DNA from: Pyricularia pennisetigena
Lineage: Eukaryota; Ascomycota; Sordariomycetes; Magnaporthales; Pyriculariaceae
Reading direction: 5' to 3'
DNA length: 64,000 nt
Assembly: GCF_004337985.1 (NCBI RefSeq)
Contig: NW_021940918.1
Location: forward strand, 372,001-436,000
Shown here: positions 32,859 through 45,108 of the stretch, one piece after another
How the letters are laid out: the number at the start of each line of letters is the position of its first letter
How positions within the stretch are numbered: the first letter of the stretch is position 1
The notes under the pieces: model-generated
What the model saw: only the letters and a program-made list of their open reading frames with translations
What the model was told of the DNA's origin: nothing
The model's database searches: none
Position numbers and translations under genes: made by a program

Positions 32859-35112
32859 ATGTGGCAGCCTTTATCATTTCTGTCGAGCGTATACCGCCTT
32901 GAGGCACTCGACACTCGCCTCGTCACTTCGACGTCGCTGCCGTACAAGCCGGCAGCACCAGGCGATGAAGCGATCGCCCATAAGAAGCAATCGCAGCCCC
33001 ATTCCGGCGTCGAGGGCCGCGCCCAGCCCGCGAAATGGAAGACTCCCGAGTTTATATTCTACTATGTCTTCCTCATCGTGGTAATTCCGTACATGTTCTG
33101 GGTAGCGTATGATGTTTCCAGACGTAAGTTCTACATAGTTTCTCTTTGGTTAACTTATTGTAATCATTTACCAGGTTTACCGTCAAAGAAAACCACTAAC
33201 AACTGACGTCCGCAGCATCTGACCCCCGGTATCCCAAATATGAACACCTGCTTGCTCCCGGCTGGATTCCGGGCCGCATGATCGTAAGCATTCCTGGGTG
33301 TACCATCAAACCAAGAATGCCAGCCATGCTGCTCGCTCTTACTCACGCATACAACTCACTCTTCGTCAGGATGCCTCGGACCCGCAATACCACACCTTCC
33401 GTACCAACCTCCCTTACATGGGCGCCCTCCTAATCGTCCATCCTCTCCTCCGCCGCTTGTACAACATACTCCGCCCCGTCTCACCAGACACTCGATCGCC
33501 CACTGACCGGGGTGAAGCCCGCCTCCAGCAGCGAGTATCCTTTGACGCCATCTTTGCGCCGATCCTGCTTCTGGCCCTGCATGGCTTCTCCGCATTCAAA
33601 GTTCTCCTGATCCTCTATGTCAACTATACATTGGCGACGACGCTACCCAAGCAACACATCCCGGCCGCAACATGGATATTCAACATTGGCATCTTGTTTG
33701 CCAATGAGTTATGCAGCGGCTATAGGTTCAAAGATATTGCAACCTTTCTGGGGAGCAGCGATGGGCTGCTTCACAGGACCGGGGAGTGGATGGATAGCTG
33801 GGGAGGTATTTTGTCTCGTTGGGAGATACTTTTCAACATTACCGTACTCAGGCTCATCAGCTTCAACCTCGACTACTACTGGAGTCTAGACAGGCGAAGC
33901 ATGAGTCCAATAGAGGTACGAACCGACCCAACCCGACCTGTGACACCCCTTTGAGTTGCTACGAACTCTGCTATCTTGTAGCTAACAAACAAAAGGAGAG
34001 AGCTGACAAACAAAGGAAGAGACAAGAGGATCCTGCCAACCTCTCGGAGCGGGAGCGCGTCTCGACGCCGGCTAAGCCACGGGACTATTCTTTCCGCAAC
34101 TACCTTGCCTATGCTATCTACGCACCTCTCTACCTCGCTGGTCCCATTCTGACCTTCAACGACTACGTTGCCCAGCAGCGCCACCAGGTCAGCGGCATCG
34201 AGACGCCACGCACTTTGCGGTATGCGCTGCGGTTCGTCCTTGCCCTGCTGGCCATGGAGGTAGTGCTGCACTTTGACTACGTCGGCGCCATCAGCCAGGC
34301 GCAGCCCGTGTGGGGCAGCTACACGGCGGCCCAGCTGTCACTTCTCTCATACTTCAACCTGCATCTCATCTGGATGAAGCTGATGCTCGCGTGGCGGCTG
34401 TTCCGCCTCTGGGCCCTCCTCGACGGCGTGGACCCGCCCGAGAACATCATCCGCTGCGTCAGCAACAACTACAGCACCCTGTCCTTCTGGCGCGCATGGC
34501 ATCGCTCCTACAACCGCTGGCTGATCCGCTACATGTACGTGCCGCTCGGCGGCGCCGACTTTCGCTCCCGCAAGGCGGCCGCCAGGTCCATAGTTACCTA
34601 CCTCGTCATCTTCACCTTTGTGGCCCTGTGGCACGACATACAGCTCCGCCTGCTCATCTGGGGTTGGCTGATCGTGCTCTTCTTCATCCCCGAGGTCGCC
34701 GCTGCCTATTTCTTCCCCGCCCAAGCCTGGGCCGACCGCCCGACGGCATACAGGATGATGTGCGCGGCTGGCGCTGTCATCAATGTGCTGATGATGATGT
34801 CGGCGAACCTGGTTGGGTTTGCGGTCGGCCTGGACGGGCTGGAGAGCATTCTGAAGGGAATCTTTCATGACTTTTCCGGTAAGTTGTTGCCATTTTTTTT
34901 TCTTTTTTGGGTTGTTTTGTTTCAGACGAGAAAACAAACATGACTAGTTTTCCTTATTCTTTTTTCGGGAGTGCTTTCTGCTAACATAGCCCGTCCTGTT
35001 GGCAGGCTTAATGTTCCTGGGGATGGCATGTTTGACATTATTTGTGGGCATCCAAATCATGTTCGAGGTACGAGAGTCAGAGATGAGAAAAGGCATACGC
35101 CTTAAGTGCTAG
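32859..35112 (+). CDS. GUP1: Gup1-type MBOAT O-acyltransferase (5 exons)
   Basis: Gup1 is an ER membrane O-acyltransferase that remodels GPI-anchor lipids; it was first named for glycerol uptake. I join 32859-33123, 33216-33283, 33370-33915, 33996-34878 and 35006-35112, for 622 aa. All phases agree, and the second junction reads GRMIDASDPQYHTFR. MBOAT hallmarks are SFWRAWHRSYNRWLIRYMYVPLGG and the invariant-His segment FVALWHDI. About ten hydrophobic segments are seen. The C-terminus QIMFEVRESEMRKGI is the family ending and appears only after the last splice. Intron 3 could alternatively end at TAG (33980), but that breaks the frame; AAAAG at 33995 follows a CTAAC branch site and keeps it. 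The insertion KQRKRQ after the junction suggests the exact acceptor should be checked in cDNA. Confidence 0.9.
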
Positions 35113-35471
35113 ACCATGTCGAATTGTATATAAACATAATTTGTGGTCAACTATGTTTAGCATGATTGATCCTCGCACTGTAGCGTCACTTGTGCATGCT
35201 TCCGTAGGGATGTAGATCAGCCAAAAGCACGGTCCGAACCATTTTAGATGCGATCAGATGACACCCTGCAAACCAACGTCATGTACTCGAGGAGTTGTTT
35301 CCAAAATCAAATCTATGATGAAATGTAGAGGGTATCTGGTGAGTACGATTGTGTATATGTTGGAAAACATATACACAAAGATTAAAGAGCGACATAGTGG
35401 TGATACAATGTATATGCAGAGAAAAAGAAAAAAAAAAAGGATGGGAATAAAAAGTCGTTTGCAAGCTCTGT
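35113..35471. other. Short convergent intergenic region
   Basis: A 359-bp, A/T-rich gap between the Gup1 stop and the stop of the AIG1-like gene. No gene is visible. Confidence 0.6.
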
Positions 35472-36446
35472 TCACCTTTCGTATTTCCCATGGTGGGCCG
35501 CCTCGGGGTCGCTCGTCGTGCTGCTTACTGGACGATCTCTAGATGAAAACTTGCCGCGCATGCCGAGCTTGCTTTCCGTCACCCACTTCCTCAACCAGAT
35601 GAGACCCAGCACCAGCAAAAAGACGACGACGCAGCCGACTGCGATGCCGCAGACGTAGGCGGCGACCTTGCCAGCACCTCCCGCAGGGTCGAGGAAGGGA
35701 TATACGTAAAACCCCCTGGTGGCACGGGTCAGGTAGGCGAGGCAAAGGTAGAGGGCGAGGATGATGATGAGCCAGAACAAGTGTATCCAGGGCGGGAGAT
35801 CGGTACGGGCGACAAAGATCTCAAACAGGGCGAAGCCCGAGTTCATGGCGTGGCGGCTGACGTTGCTCCAGGCGGCAAAGGCTGTATTGAACCAGGGGCC
35901 GACGTACAGAACGCCCCAGTAGACGACCGTGACGATGATGGGGTAGGCGCAGATGGTGGTGTAGTAGAGCGAGTGCAGGGCCTGGAGCGAGCGCGGGAAC
36001 CGGGAAAGCAGCGAACGGCCGGTCGCGGCGTACGTAGCCGTGTGCACGGCAGAGATGAGCAGGTAGAAGGCGATGCCCCAGTACGTGAGCACGGTGAAAT
36101 ACGAGAACTCGGCCGTCGCCTGGTCCGACTGGCCGCGGGCGACCTGGGTGCCGATCGAGACGAACTGGGTCGTTAGCGCATAGAGGCCCTATTCAAATGA
36201 CGGAATTTTGTCAGTGTCCAATTTCTCTGTGTTTTGTTAAGTTGACGAAATTGAGCCCGGTCCATCAATCATTCGTTATTGCGTCATCCGTTGAACCATT
36301 TTCATCTTGGTAAGGGGAGGAGAAAAAGGGAAGCATACAAATAGCAGCCGACATGCGAACAGAACCCAGGGTGGGAGAAACCACGAAGTTACGAAACGGT
36401 TGGACGGATCGAATTCATCGTGCCCAAAGGCGAAAGGGCTCCCCAT
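35472..36446 (-). CDS. FAR-17a/AIG1-like multi-pass membrane protein (2 exons)
   Basis: Exons 36446-36339 and 36188-35472 (150-nt intron, GTATGC...AATAG) give 274 aa. The join reads FACRLLFGLYALTTQF. The first exon begins MGSPFAFGHDEFDPS and contains RFVTSWFLPPWVLF. Later segments LTYWGIAFYLLISAVHT, RSLQALHSLYYTTICAYPIIVTVVYW, SRHAMNSGFALFEI and LALYLCLAYLT match the layout of fungal proteins annotated as FAR-17a/AIG1-like. Human AIG1 and ADTRP are threonine hydrolases for fatty-acid esters of hydroxy fatty acids, with Thr and His catalytic residues; His in HAMNSGFALFE is a candidate. Six TM segments and a short Ser/Thr-rich cytosolic tail are seen. Whether the fungal branch keeps the hydrolase activity is not known from sequence alone. 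Confidence 0.72.
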
Positions 36447-37990
36447 CTTGCTCAAAGTCGCCTCTTATCCCTTCTATTGAGGATTTGAGGATTTGAGGAT
36501 TGTTTTTTCTTTTTCTTTTTCTGTTCGGGTTGTGTCAACGATTGGGCTTGACAAAAGGTGTGGAAGCGCGCGGGAGCAGCGGCAAGGGGCGGTCGGTTTT
36601 GATATGGAGTTCGACTTTGGAGATAGGCTGAGCTAAGTCTGCCTCTGCCCAGTTTGGAAAGGTTCTCCGTAGGCGATGCAGCTCGGCAGTGCAAAACACC
36701 AAGGACCACAGATTCGGATTGGGCGAAGACCGAGCCACCAATTCCATTTATTTATTCGGGAGTCACTTCTTCAGGGGGCCACTTAGGGCTGGTCGCCCTG
36801 CGCTCGGAAACGTCCGTTTTTTTCATGCCTCGCTCGCGATCGAAGCGAGGTTTTGCATCTGTCAAAAATGCCATCAAACTGAGTTTCTATAGCTTCAACC
36901 CTTGTAATTTCTATAGGGACTGGGGAAGTCCTTGAACAAGGCAGCGTCTGCATGAGAGGCGGACCCCCTCAACTGAATCGTGAATTTCCTAGTTAGTAAG
37001 GTGCGCCCGCCAGCAAATAAGCACCCCTTTTTAAAGCAACGGCAAGTGGGCAGGATCCGCTAATACTTGACGATGGGTACCATTAAAACCGGTAAATGCT
37101 CGGTTCGGGCGCGTCATCCTTTTATAACATATGGCAGCAGACACTCGACCACCAGTGACAGCTGGTCAACAGCCCAAGCCCTGGCAGCCCTTCTTGGCCC
37201 TGGGCTATCGAGAAGAAGTGATCAGACTGTTTACATGTGACAAGAAATTAATGACCATCAGCCGCACTTGACAATTATTGTTACTAGGTAAAAGGCTGCC
37301 TGTCGACAGAGCTAGGCAACATTGTACGCGTATGGTTGGTCTGTTTGTTTTTGTCAGCTTCAGTTAATTAATCCGTGCAATCAATACAAAGTTTTTGTCA
37401 CGATCGGGGAAACCGAACTTGTCGATTCAGTGCTTGGTGTTTCGTTGCACAATAGAAACCGGAGAAAATAGGTAAAGGAGAAAAGATCTGCACGCCGGCG
37501 CGGCTCTTATAGTGATCGGGTGGGTTCAAATCTGCACCTGAGCGCAGCCTGTGCGCGATGCGATCGTGGTTCACGGTGGGACAGTCCCGGAATATAACTG
37601 CAGTCATTAACCACGCGAAATCTGGTGTCCAGCAATCAATCAAATCGTAGTAGGTTAGGTATGCAAATAAGAATCCTGACGGGCGGCAGGTCGTAATGGA
37701 TCGTCAATCCTTGGCAGAAAGAGGCGACTAGGATAAACTTCACCAACCGGGGGCTAGACCAAAGCAGAATTTGTGTGAAAACTGTACAGTATGACTGTCA
37801 ATTGCTGCTATTGCACAATCCGGCACAATGTGGCATAAGGTTCAGTAAACGTACTGTACCAAGCAAGCCAAGTGATAGTCTGTCCGTACTCTACCCACTC
37901 GCATCTGATGTCCCGCACCAACAAAATGACAATGTAGCAATTGCCCCGCCGAGGCGTATTGTAAGGGATGGTCAGGTGCTGGCGTGTACC

Positions 37991-38110
37991 TTGGTCGCCT
38001 TCCATACCTTAGGTCCCAAAGTTATGGATGAACCTCTGCACAATTGGCTCTGGTGCCAAAAACCGGGCACAGTGGTTCTCCTGGGGGACGCAGCCAACAG
38101 TACTTGGCTG
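37991..38110 (+). pseudogene. Fragment of an FAD-dependent (salicylate hydroxylase-like) monooxygenase
   Basis: A 40-codon stretch reads LVAFHTLGPKVMDEPLHNWL and continues to the motif GTVVLLGDAAN. The order K-x-MD-x-PL-x-x-W followed by VVLLGDA is the second FAD-binding motif region of class A flavin monooxygenases such as salicylate hydroxylases. The expected continuation LPYxAQG is absent, and no N-terminal GxGxxG domain is found nearby. The open frame carrying it (37775-38140) has no other family features, so I treat it as a decayed remnant. Confidence 0.45.
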
Positions 38111-38968
38111 GTTCGCTTCCACCTATCAACCAATGTTTAACGACATTTGTGCCCATCTCCCGCAATCAATTGATTTTTGCTCTGTTCCCCTGCAAGCCCC
38201 GCCCTTGCAGATTTCGAAGCCAAAAGCAAGCCATTCAATTAAATTCGTTGCACGCTGGCGCACCGTACAATTCCTATCAACGTGGCAGTTTGCTTATTGT
38301 ACTTTATTTCCCCCTTCGGCTTTCTAACCCCCACCCCATCTCGCCAAGGTGCTTGTGGATCCTGCCGTTGGGGGGAATGTGCGGTCTCGTTCTTTATGGA
38401 CTCCTGCACGACAATCTTTTTTTTTTTTTTTTTTTCTCTTTAACTCCTATTTTTCCTCGGTCCCTGTCTGTCTTGGTGTCTTGACTTGAGTCTTGGGGGC
38501 CTTGCCCTCAATCATAAACTCTACTAACAAAGTCCCGGAAATAATGTTTTCTACTTTCGGAAGAGTTTCTGGGCAATATTAATTCATTTCTACATACCTA
38601 GCAGTCACAAAATGTGCATTTCAGCTGAATGTGCATTGATCACGAATCTTCATCTTAATTCTATCTCTGTTTCTGGGTATACGGGAGGTAAATGCCCTAC
38701 TTGTCCGTTCTGGCCTAGCTCTCATCATCGAGTCTTCCAGAAAAGAAGATCGGTTGTTTGCTAATATCGTATTCCCCACCCTCAAACGTATGGCGGCTTC
38801 ACCCTGTTCGTTCGTGTCTGTCTAGCACACACAGGGTTGATACCACCTAACTACCTACCATATCCATACCTGCAACTTTGCACCCAAACCTTACCTTACT
38901 TACCTCAGTCCCTCACACCGGGCCTCGACCTCGGATGCCAGTGTGCATCTCCTCCCTACCTAAACATA

Positions 38969-38984
38969 CCCTACCTAGGTAGGG
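38969..38984. promoter_or_regulatory. Perfect 16-bp palindrome CCCTACCTAGGTAGGG
   Basis: The palindrome sits in a 200-bp cluster of ACCTA/CTACC repeats about 860 bp upstream of the 39839 start. CCTAGG-centred TACCTAGGTA elements also occur near 55672 in another intergenic region, so it may be a shared regulatory motif. The binding factor is unknown. Confidence 0.5.
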
Positions 38985-39838
38985 AACTAGACTACTCCTA
39001 GTCCAACCTAGAGCTTAGTGGGTAGGAATTGCGTACCAGCTCACCCAAGCTCACTCAACCTCCTTTTCTCGGTACCTGAGCCTAGCACTGGAACCACACA
39101 CCCACCAGCCCACCGAACCAATATTTCGTATGCAGCCTCCATTCTGGGTTGGTTCAAGCGCCCTTGGCAACATTCCTGACTGCGCCGCCTCTGTCATTAG
39201 CCAACACCGTCCAATCTTCGTTAAAGCGGCACCAGGCAAATCGTCAAACGCCCACTCTCGTTTAGTCTGGAAGAAGAGAGCACTTGGTCCACTCTAGGAG
39301 CTCGATCGAGTTATTTGTCCATAGACAAAGAGAGTGATAGGGAGCAAGAGAAATCAATCTTTAACGACCCGACGGAACGGAAGCACGTTGTTTCCCCGAG
39401 GGAAGGGCTCCTGCAGCCACCCGATCCAAAACACCCACCAATACATAGCACTTGGCGACCTAGCCCTGCGTGTCGACCTGTCTGTCAGCTCGCAATGCAT
39501 CCGTCACAGGTCTGAAGGATTCTAACGCGTCTGCTTTTTTTTTTTTCCCTCTTCCTATGGTGGCTCGCCTGTTCGATTTTTTTCCGGTATATCCTACCTC
39601 CACTCGACTCGACTCGAAAACTCCAACCCGTTGCCATCGACTCTAGCCATCTGCCTTCGTGTTTACCTGCCGTCGTGTCTCCTCGTGGGGTGCAGCCTTG
39701 GTGTAGCCCGGGGAGAGACGGATTATTTCTTTACTAGATACGACCTGTAACGAAACCGCTCGACGTGGACCGAAACTTATATAGAATACGCCATTTCCTC
39801 TGGTGCCAACGTAGCCGTAGCACCATCCCAATCCCAAC

Positions 39839-42311
39839 ATGGCCACCTCCACGAGGTACGCGCAGCCCGCGGAGGAGCACGACGATGAGGGCGAGCTGCT
39901 GTACCCGCCCTTATCCGCCGCCACGTACCAACGACCAGAATCACGGCCAAGGGAGGAGGAGGTCAAGGCACAACCAAAACAAATTGAACACCCGATACCA
40001 TCCATGCAACAGGCTTTTTCCGAGTCGTATCTCGAGGCCACCTTGGAGGGGGCTTTGGAGAAGCCGAAGCTACGGACCAAGGATGCCAAGGGCCGCAGGG
40101 AGGAGTTACTCGACCAGGACAAGTCGGACGGTGCCCCGAATGCCATGTGGCGCTTCCGTCCCGGGCAGACGTGCCACGAGTTGCGGAAGCTAATGGCGCA
40201 GGTCTCGTTTGGTGTTTATCTGCTCCTCAACGGGCTCGCAAATAGCAACGCCCAGGTTGTGTCCATCTTGCAAGGCCACATTGACGAGATCGACGAGTTT
40301 CTTGAGATGACAATGGAAGACATCGAGCTGGCTAGCAAGGATATAATGGAACGAATCGATTACCTCAAGCTTCCCATGGACAACATGACAGTCTTTTCCA
40401 CAATGCTAGAGGACCGCGCCTTCCGGCTCCAGATCGTCGAGGGCAATGCCAAGATAGAACACATACTCTCTCGCACGACGACAGCCCTAGTTCAGTCGGC
40501 ACAGGATCTCAGCGAGGGCTTAAAGTCGAGCAGGGAGTTTGCGGAGTATTTGGAGTCGCAGGAAGGCGGGCCTTGGCAGCTGGGACAGAGTGCGGATGTG
40601 GTTGACATCTTCAATGCAATGCGGGGCAACACGGAAGGCTGGCTGAAGACCTTTGTCGATTTGCAGTCCAAGACCAGTGAGCTGAACGCTCTTATAGTGA
40701 AGCTTGAGAACATGGTATCTTTGATAGAACGGACGGCGGGGAAGGTCAGCAGACGCACAAGAGTAAGATGCCCAGAAAAAAAAAATCCAAGAAACCCCCC
40801 AGTCGGCTGTATAGAGTGTGTCATGGTGGGCATGCACTGTATCAGGAACCAGGAGCAATTTTTGGCTGTGAAACCGCGCTTTTTGCTAACTTTATCTGCC
40901 TCGCTTACAGTTCAGTGTGCAGCCCTTCACAGCCCCAGATCCCAGTCGTCCAATATCGCCCGATTCTATTGACAACACTACTCCGCAAGCGTCACCACCA
41001 CGAAGCAGGGTTGCCGCGGCAGCCCCACGACTCACATTGAGGTTCAGTCGAATGCCGGAGGAACGACCTTCAGGTCCAACCTATTTTGACCTTCCCGTGA
41101 GGACCAGCCTCTTTGGGGCTGCGACGGCGCCTCCAGCGCCTGAGATCCCTGCGCGGGCATCACGGGGCCAGATGTTGAAGCCAGCTCCCCATGGCCCTGA
41201 CCGGTCAAGTTACCAGTCAGACTCGGAATCGGATTTTGACCTTGATGAGATGGCAGCACAGTTTGGAAACTCGCGGGCTTCACGTTGCGGCTCGGCAAGG
41301 CCAAGGCCAGATTCCGAGATTCAACCAAATATTGTTGGCGATGGTAGAGATGATCGTTCTGAGTCGCCACCCCCGGTCCTTTTGCTACAGCCTAGGACTT
41401 ACACTCCCGTCCCTCCTGCTCCCATACCGTCACCGCGCGTCACGGAAGAACGAAAGAGCGGGTACACGTCTGCAGATAAATCTGCGACCAAAAGGCTCTC
41501 AGTCACCAAGTCTCTGGGAGACCTGAGGGCTTCGAGTTCTGGAGTCAGGTCGCCCCCAGCTGCTATCAGGGCTGAGCCGAGACTGATACAGATTTCACCA
41601 CCACGCACCGCAGTGGAGACTTCGCGCTCACCTCGCATACCGCCTCCGTCGCTAGAAAGAGAGGAAGAAGGTGGCGGAAGCCCTCGAAAAGCGCAGCCCA
41701 ACAAGAGAACATCGCTGAGGGACCGGGTATCACTCAAGACAACACCACCAGAGTCGATACACGTGCCACCGCATAACGCGCCGGAGCTCCAACAGCCCGT
41801 TTTTGCATCGGCGCATGAATTCCAGAACTATCAGACGTTCGTTGCACCGAGCCTGAACCATGGTGCAGACCGAGCCAGTGGCCGCCTCGAGGGCAGACCA
41901 AGCAACCCGACCATAATAACAGACTTCTCCCCGCCAGTGTTCCCGGGCGTTATTCCTTCACCACATTCGGACCAGCAGTACTTCCGACCAGTGCAGGCAA
42001 GTCCACACTCGCCGCTCCAGCAGCGGCCGCACACGGCCGGCGGCCTCAACCCACAATACCTTCATCACCAGCGCAATGTCCCATCCGCCATGGGCATGAG
42101 TATGTTAAGCAGCGTCTCGACGCTGAACCAGGATTCTGCGAGCTCGCGAAGGTTGAAGAAGAAGAGGAGTGCGTTTGGCTGGCTCAAGAAGGCCTTCTCC
42201 CTGGATGAGGAGGAGAGGTTGGCTTATGAGGCCAAGAAGGCGCAGCAGACGCCGAACCCCTACTACGATGCGCGCAGCCCCAAGTTTTTGGACGGCAAGC
42301 GGATTAGGTGA
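39839..42311 (+). CDS. Uncharacterised fungal protein, helical N-terminal half and disordered C-terminal half (2 exons)
   Basis: Exons 39839-40762 and 40911-42311 (148-nt intron, GTAAGA...TTACAG, branch CTAAC) give 774 aa. I do not recognise a named family. Residues about 95-305 are rich in alpha-helix heptads: FRPGQTCHELRKLMAQVSFG, NSNAQVVSILQGHIDEIDEF, and later TSELNALIVKLENMVSLIERT, suggesting coiled coils or a helical bundle. The second half is Pro/Ser/Arg-rich with SPPR and PPRT motifs and ends in a basic helix near RRLKKKRSAFGWLKKAFSLDEEER. That conserved-looking end may be a short membrane-contact or binding motif. The pattern (helical core plus disordered tail) suggests a scaffold of polarity or septation type, but that is inference. 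A long ACCTA-rich promoter precedes it. Confidence 0.75.
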
Positions 42312-42977
42312 TTGCGGGATTGAGAGTACGGAGCTGCTAGCTTGTATAGCGCCCGACCGACAATAGCCGCCAAGGTTGCGCATTCCACGCAATATTAAAC
42401 AAGAAAGAAGACAACAAAAAAGAAAATGACGCAAAACAAAAATAGAAACAGACTTACTTGAGATACACACAGACATCCATACCCATGCCCAACGCGGCAA
42501 AACATGAAGACTTCACGACTCAGCCTCATAGCACCAATGCGTTTAGTTCTCGGTCACTGTTTTGGCGAATAACACGCCGACCGACTGCATTGATACCCTC
42601 CAAAAAGCATAGCACTATATATACACAAACACATACACATTATCCTGGCGTTCTCATATCTTCATCAAGATCACGTCCCTGTACACGAGCTAGGACTATA
42701 ACAAACAATAATTAACAATACCAGGGTTGCATTTATCGGGTTTGGATTTTTTTTTTCCGGGACAAGCGAGCAATTTCTTTTTTGTTCTCCTTTGATATGG
42801 ATTGGTTCAAGACAAGTCCCCAATTTTGATAGCAGATCGCCTCAGGGTTGTTTCTATTTGGATATTACCTACCTTGGGTACTTAGTTGAGATCTAATGAT
42901 ACTGCAACATCAACAGCAGCCCCGTCAGATTAGTACCTTGCCATGAATCTGCCTGTCTCTGTTGCGTTTGGTAGATA
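42312..42977. other. Convergent intergenic region
   Basis: These 666 bp separate two converging genes. UTR-like sequence with A-rich and T-rich tracts only. Confidence 0.55.
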
Positions 42978-45108
42978 CTAGCCCGCCAACCCTCTCTCGG
43001 ATGAGAAGAAAGCCGAGCACCAGAAAGAGTCAGTCGGCAGCGTGCCATTCAAGTCCAGAAGCCCATCGAAGGTGCCATCGGGAACGAATGAGAAGCCGGA
43101 GAGGTCGACAGAATCGCGGCATTGCTGCTGCTGCTCCCCCTCGACCGCCTCTCCTACTCCTCCTCTAGGAGTGGCGACGGGGGAGCCGGCGGCGGCGGTG
43201 GTGGTAGCGGCGGCAGAGGCACAACCAACCCCACCGCCTCCGCCTCCGCCTCCAATACCCAGCACCTCCCTCGCGATGGCCTGGACCTCGGCCAGGTGCC
43301 TCCTGCCCTGGGGCCAGACGTGCGCCATGGCCATGAGGCAGCCCATACCGAGCCTAACCTGGTGCCTGCTCAGCGAGAGTCCGTCGTATGCGGCGGCGGC
43401 GGCGGCCGGGGATGCGTCTTGTGGTGTTGGTGGCAGGTGCTTGCAGGCCGAGAGCAGCGTGATGGTGCCCGCCGTCATCATGCAGATCGCAAAGGGCGTG
43501 TGGCAAAACGGCCGGGCGGGCAGCGCGAGGAGTCGCACCTGGGCCTGGATGGAGCGCAGACACCGCGTCGTGTGGATGTTGTTGGGTGTTTGTGTTGCTG
43601 CTGCGCTGTCGGTCATGGTCGTCATGGGCTGGGGGCATGAGGAGTGCGCCTCGAGGGCGTTGAAGTGGAGGGATGAGTATGGTCTGTGGAGGCCGATGGT
43701 CCAACTGAAAAAAAAAGGAGGGGGGTTTTTTGTAAGCAGTTAATGTTTAGGGTTGTTGGAATTACTTTGCTTTCCTAAACAACAACCCCATCCGCAGGGC
43801 GAGGATTGGACACTCACGCATGGACCGACATAAAGGCCTGGAACATGAGCTCGTCAAGCTCCCCCGACGCCGTCAACACGTCGCGCTTGCAGTCCGGTAG
43901 CAGCATATCCCAGCCCTCGACGATGGCGTCGACGCTGTAGATGATCTCCGGGGTCGGGAAGGTGTGCTCGGCGTCGGCCGGGACGGAGGCTAGGGCGGAT
44001 GCTATCCCTCGCGTGGCACCTATGAGGTAGGCAAAGGAAGAGTAGACGTGGTTGTCTGGAGAGAACTCGCGGCTGTCAAACTCGTCGAGCGTCTTGGGTG
44101 TGGGGATCGTCTGCTTTTTTTCTCATTGTTATTGTTATTTTCTACTGTTTGTTCAAAAATCCTCGTTGGCCGGGCGCGTTTTCAGGGTGGGAGAGGAGAG
44201 GCGTGGTGGCTCACCCCTGATTTATACTCGCGCTCCTCGCACGGTAGGTCCGCCGTGATGTGCACGCCGCGGGTCGCAAAGGCCGCCCTCTTCCCAATGC
44301 CGGCGTACCAAGCGTCGACGACGTATATCGACCACCAGGTCCGCCGCATCGACTCGGCCAGCACGGGGTCACCGGGGCCCGAGTGCTCGACGGCGAACTC
44401 CCTGCGGTGCATGCCGAGGCCGATGGCAATCCCCAAGGCGGCGTCAATCTCGCGCCTCGCCGCGTCCCTGTCGCCGCACCAGTACGACGCGATGGAGTAG
44501 AGCAGGCGGCACTGCGCCAGCGCCGGGTCCGGGTGTAGGTCGCCGCGGGCGTGGATGGCGAGCCTGACCGACTCGCCCAGCTCGGCGGCCTGGTCCGACT
44601 TGGCGTACAGGCTGCCGATGAACCTCATGCTCGCCAGGAGCGGTTCGTACTCATCCCTACGCGCCCTGCTGCCCAGGCTGTCTGCCATGTATCTCTGGGG
44701 GAGGAGAAATGGGTGACGACGGTGGAAGTGTCTGTAGTACAGATCAACCAGGGGGTCTGGGGTCCCCGCTGGGACCGTTCCGGATGCCGACAGGGGCGGC
44801 GACGGCGATGCAGTTGCAGCAAAAACTGCAGTTGCTCCTGATCTACGCCTCGGCTGTCTTCCCGCGCCGTCGTGACTCCTCACCCCAGTAGTGCTGCCGC
44901 CCTGTTCCTTGGAAGCTCGCCGGGCAGCCAACTCGGCCCGCGTGAGGCCACCACGTCGTGACGGAGTATACTCGCAATGCCGAGCCTCGTAAGAGCAGCG
45001 GCTGCAGTGGGGGCGGATGCCGTCGCAGCGGACATGGCGGTCCCGGCAGGCTGTGCAGGCCAGCGATGACCTGTGCGTGAAGGTGGAGGATGCTTTGGTG
45101 GCGGTCAT
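42978..45108 (-). CDS. Zn2Cys6 transcription factor with fungal-specific domain (3 exons)
   Basis: Exons 45108-44215, 44110-43818 and 43704-42978 give 637 aa. Introns are 104 and 113 nt with GTGAGC and GTGAGT donors. The N-terminal binuclear zinc cluster is C18-x2-C21-x6-C28-x6-C35-x2-C38-x6-C45 with the usual basic RDRHVRC core. After a linker, the fungal transcription-factor domain runs from about 100 to 480. It includes DLYYRHFHRRHPFL, LAQCRLLYSIASYWCG and the signature AESMRRTWWSIYVVDAW, and the last junction restores HAWTIGLHRPYSSLHF. The C-terminus is Gly/Ala/Thr low complexity, then hydrophobic-acidic sequence that may be an activation domain. It is divergently transcribed from an oxidoreductase across 592 bp, so that gene is the first candidate target. 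The ligand and pathway cannot be told from sequence. Confidence 0.9.

Larger units (their letters stand above)
36447..39838. other. Gene-free stretch with relic material and long promoter
   Basis: These 3392 bp lie between divergent starts. It holds a probable monooxygenase fragment (37991-38110) and, from about 38820 to 39020, a dense cluster of ACCTA/TACCT motifs with a perfect 16-bp palindrome, likely part of the promoter of the 39839 gene. No intact gene is supported. Confidence 0.5.

Noticed and set aside
37484..37556. GGTTCAAATC resembling a tRNA B box
   Set aside because: The flanks do not form an acceptor stem, and no D-arm lies at the right distance.
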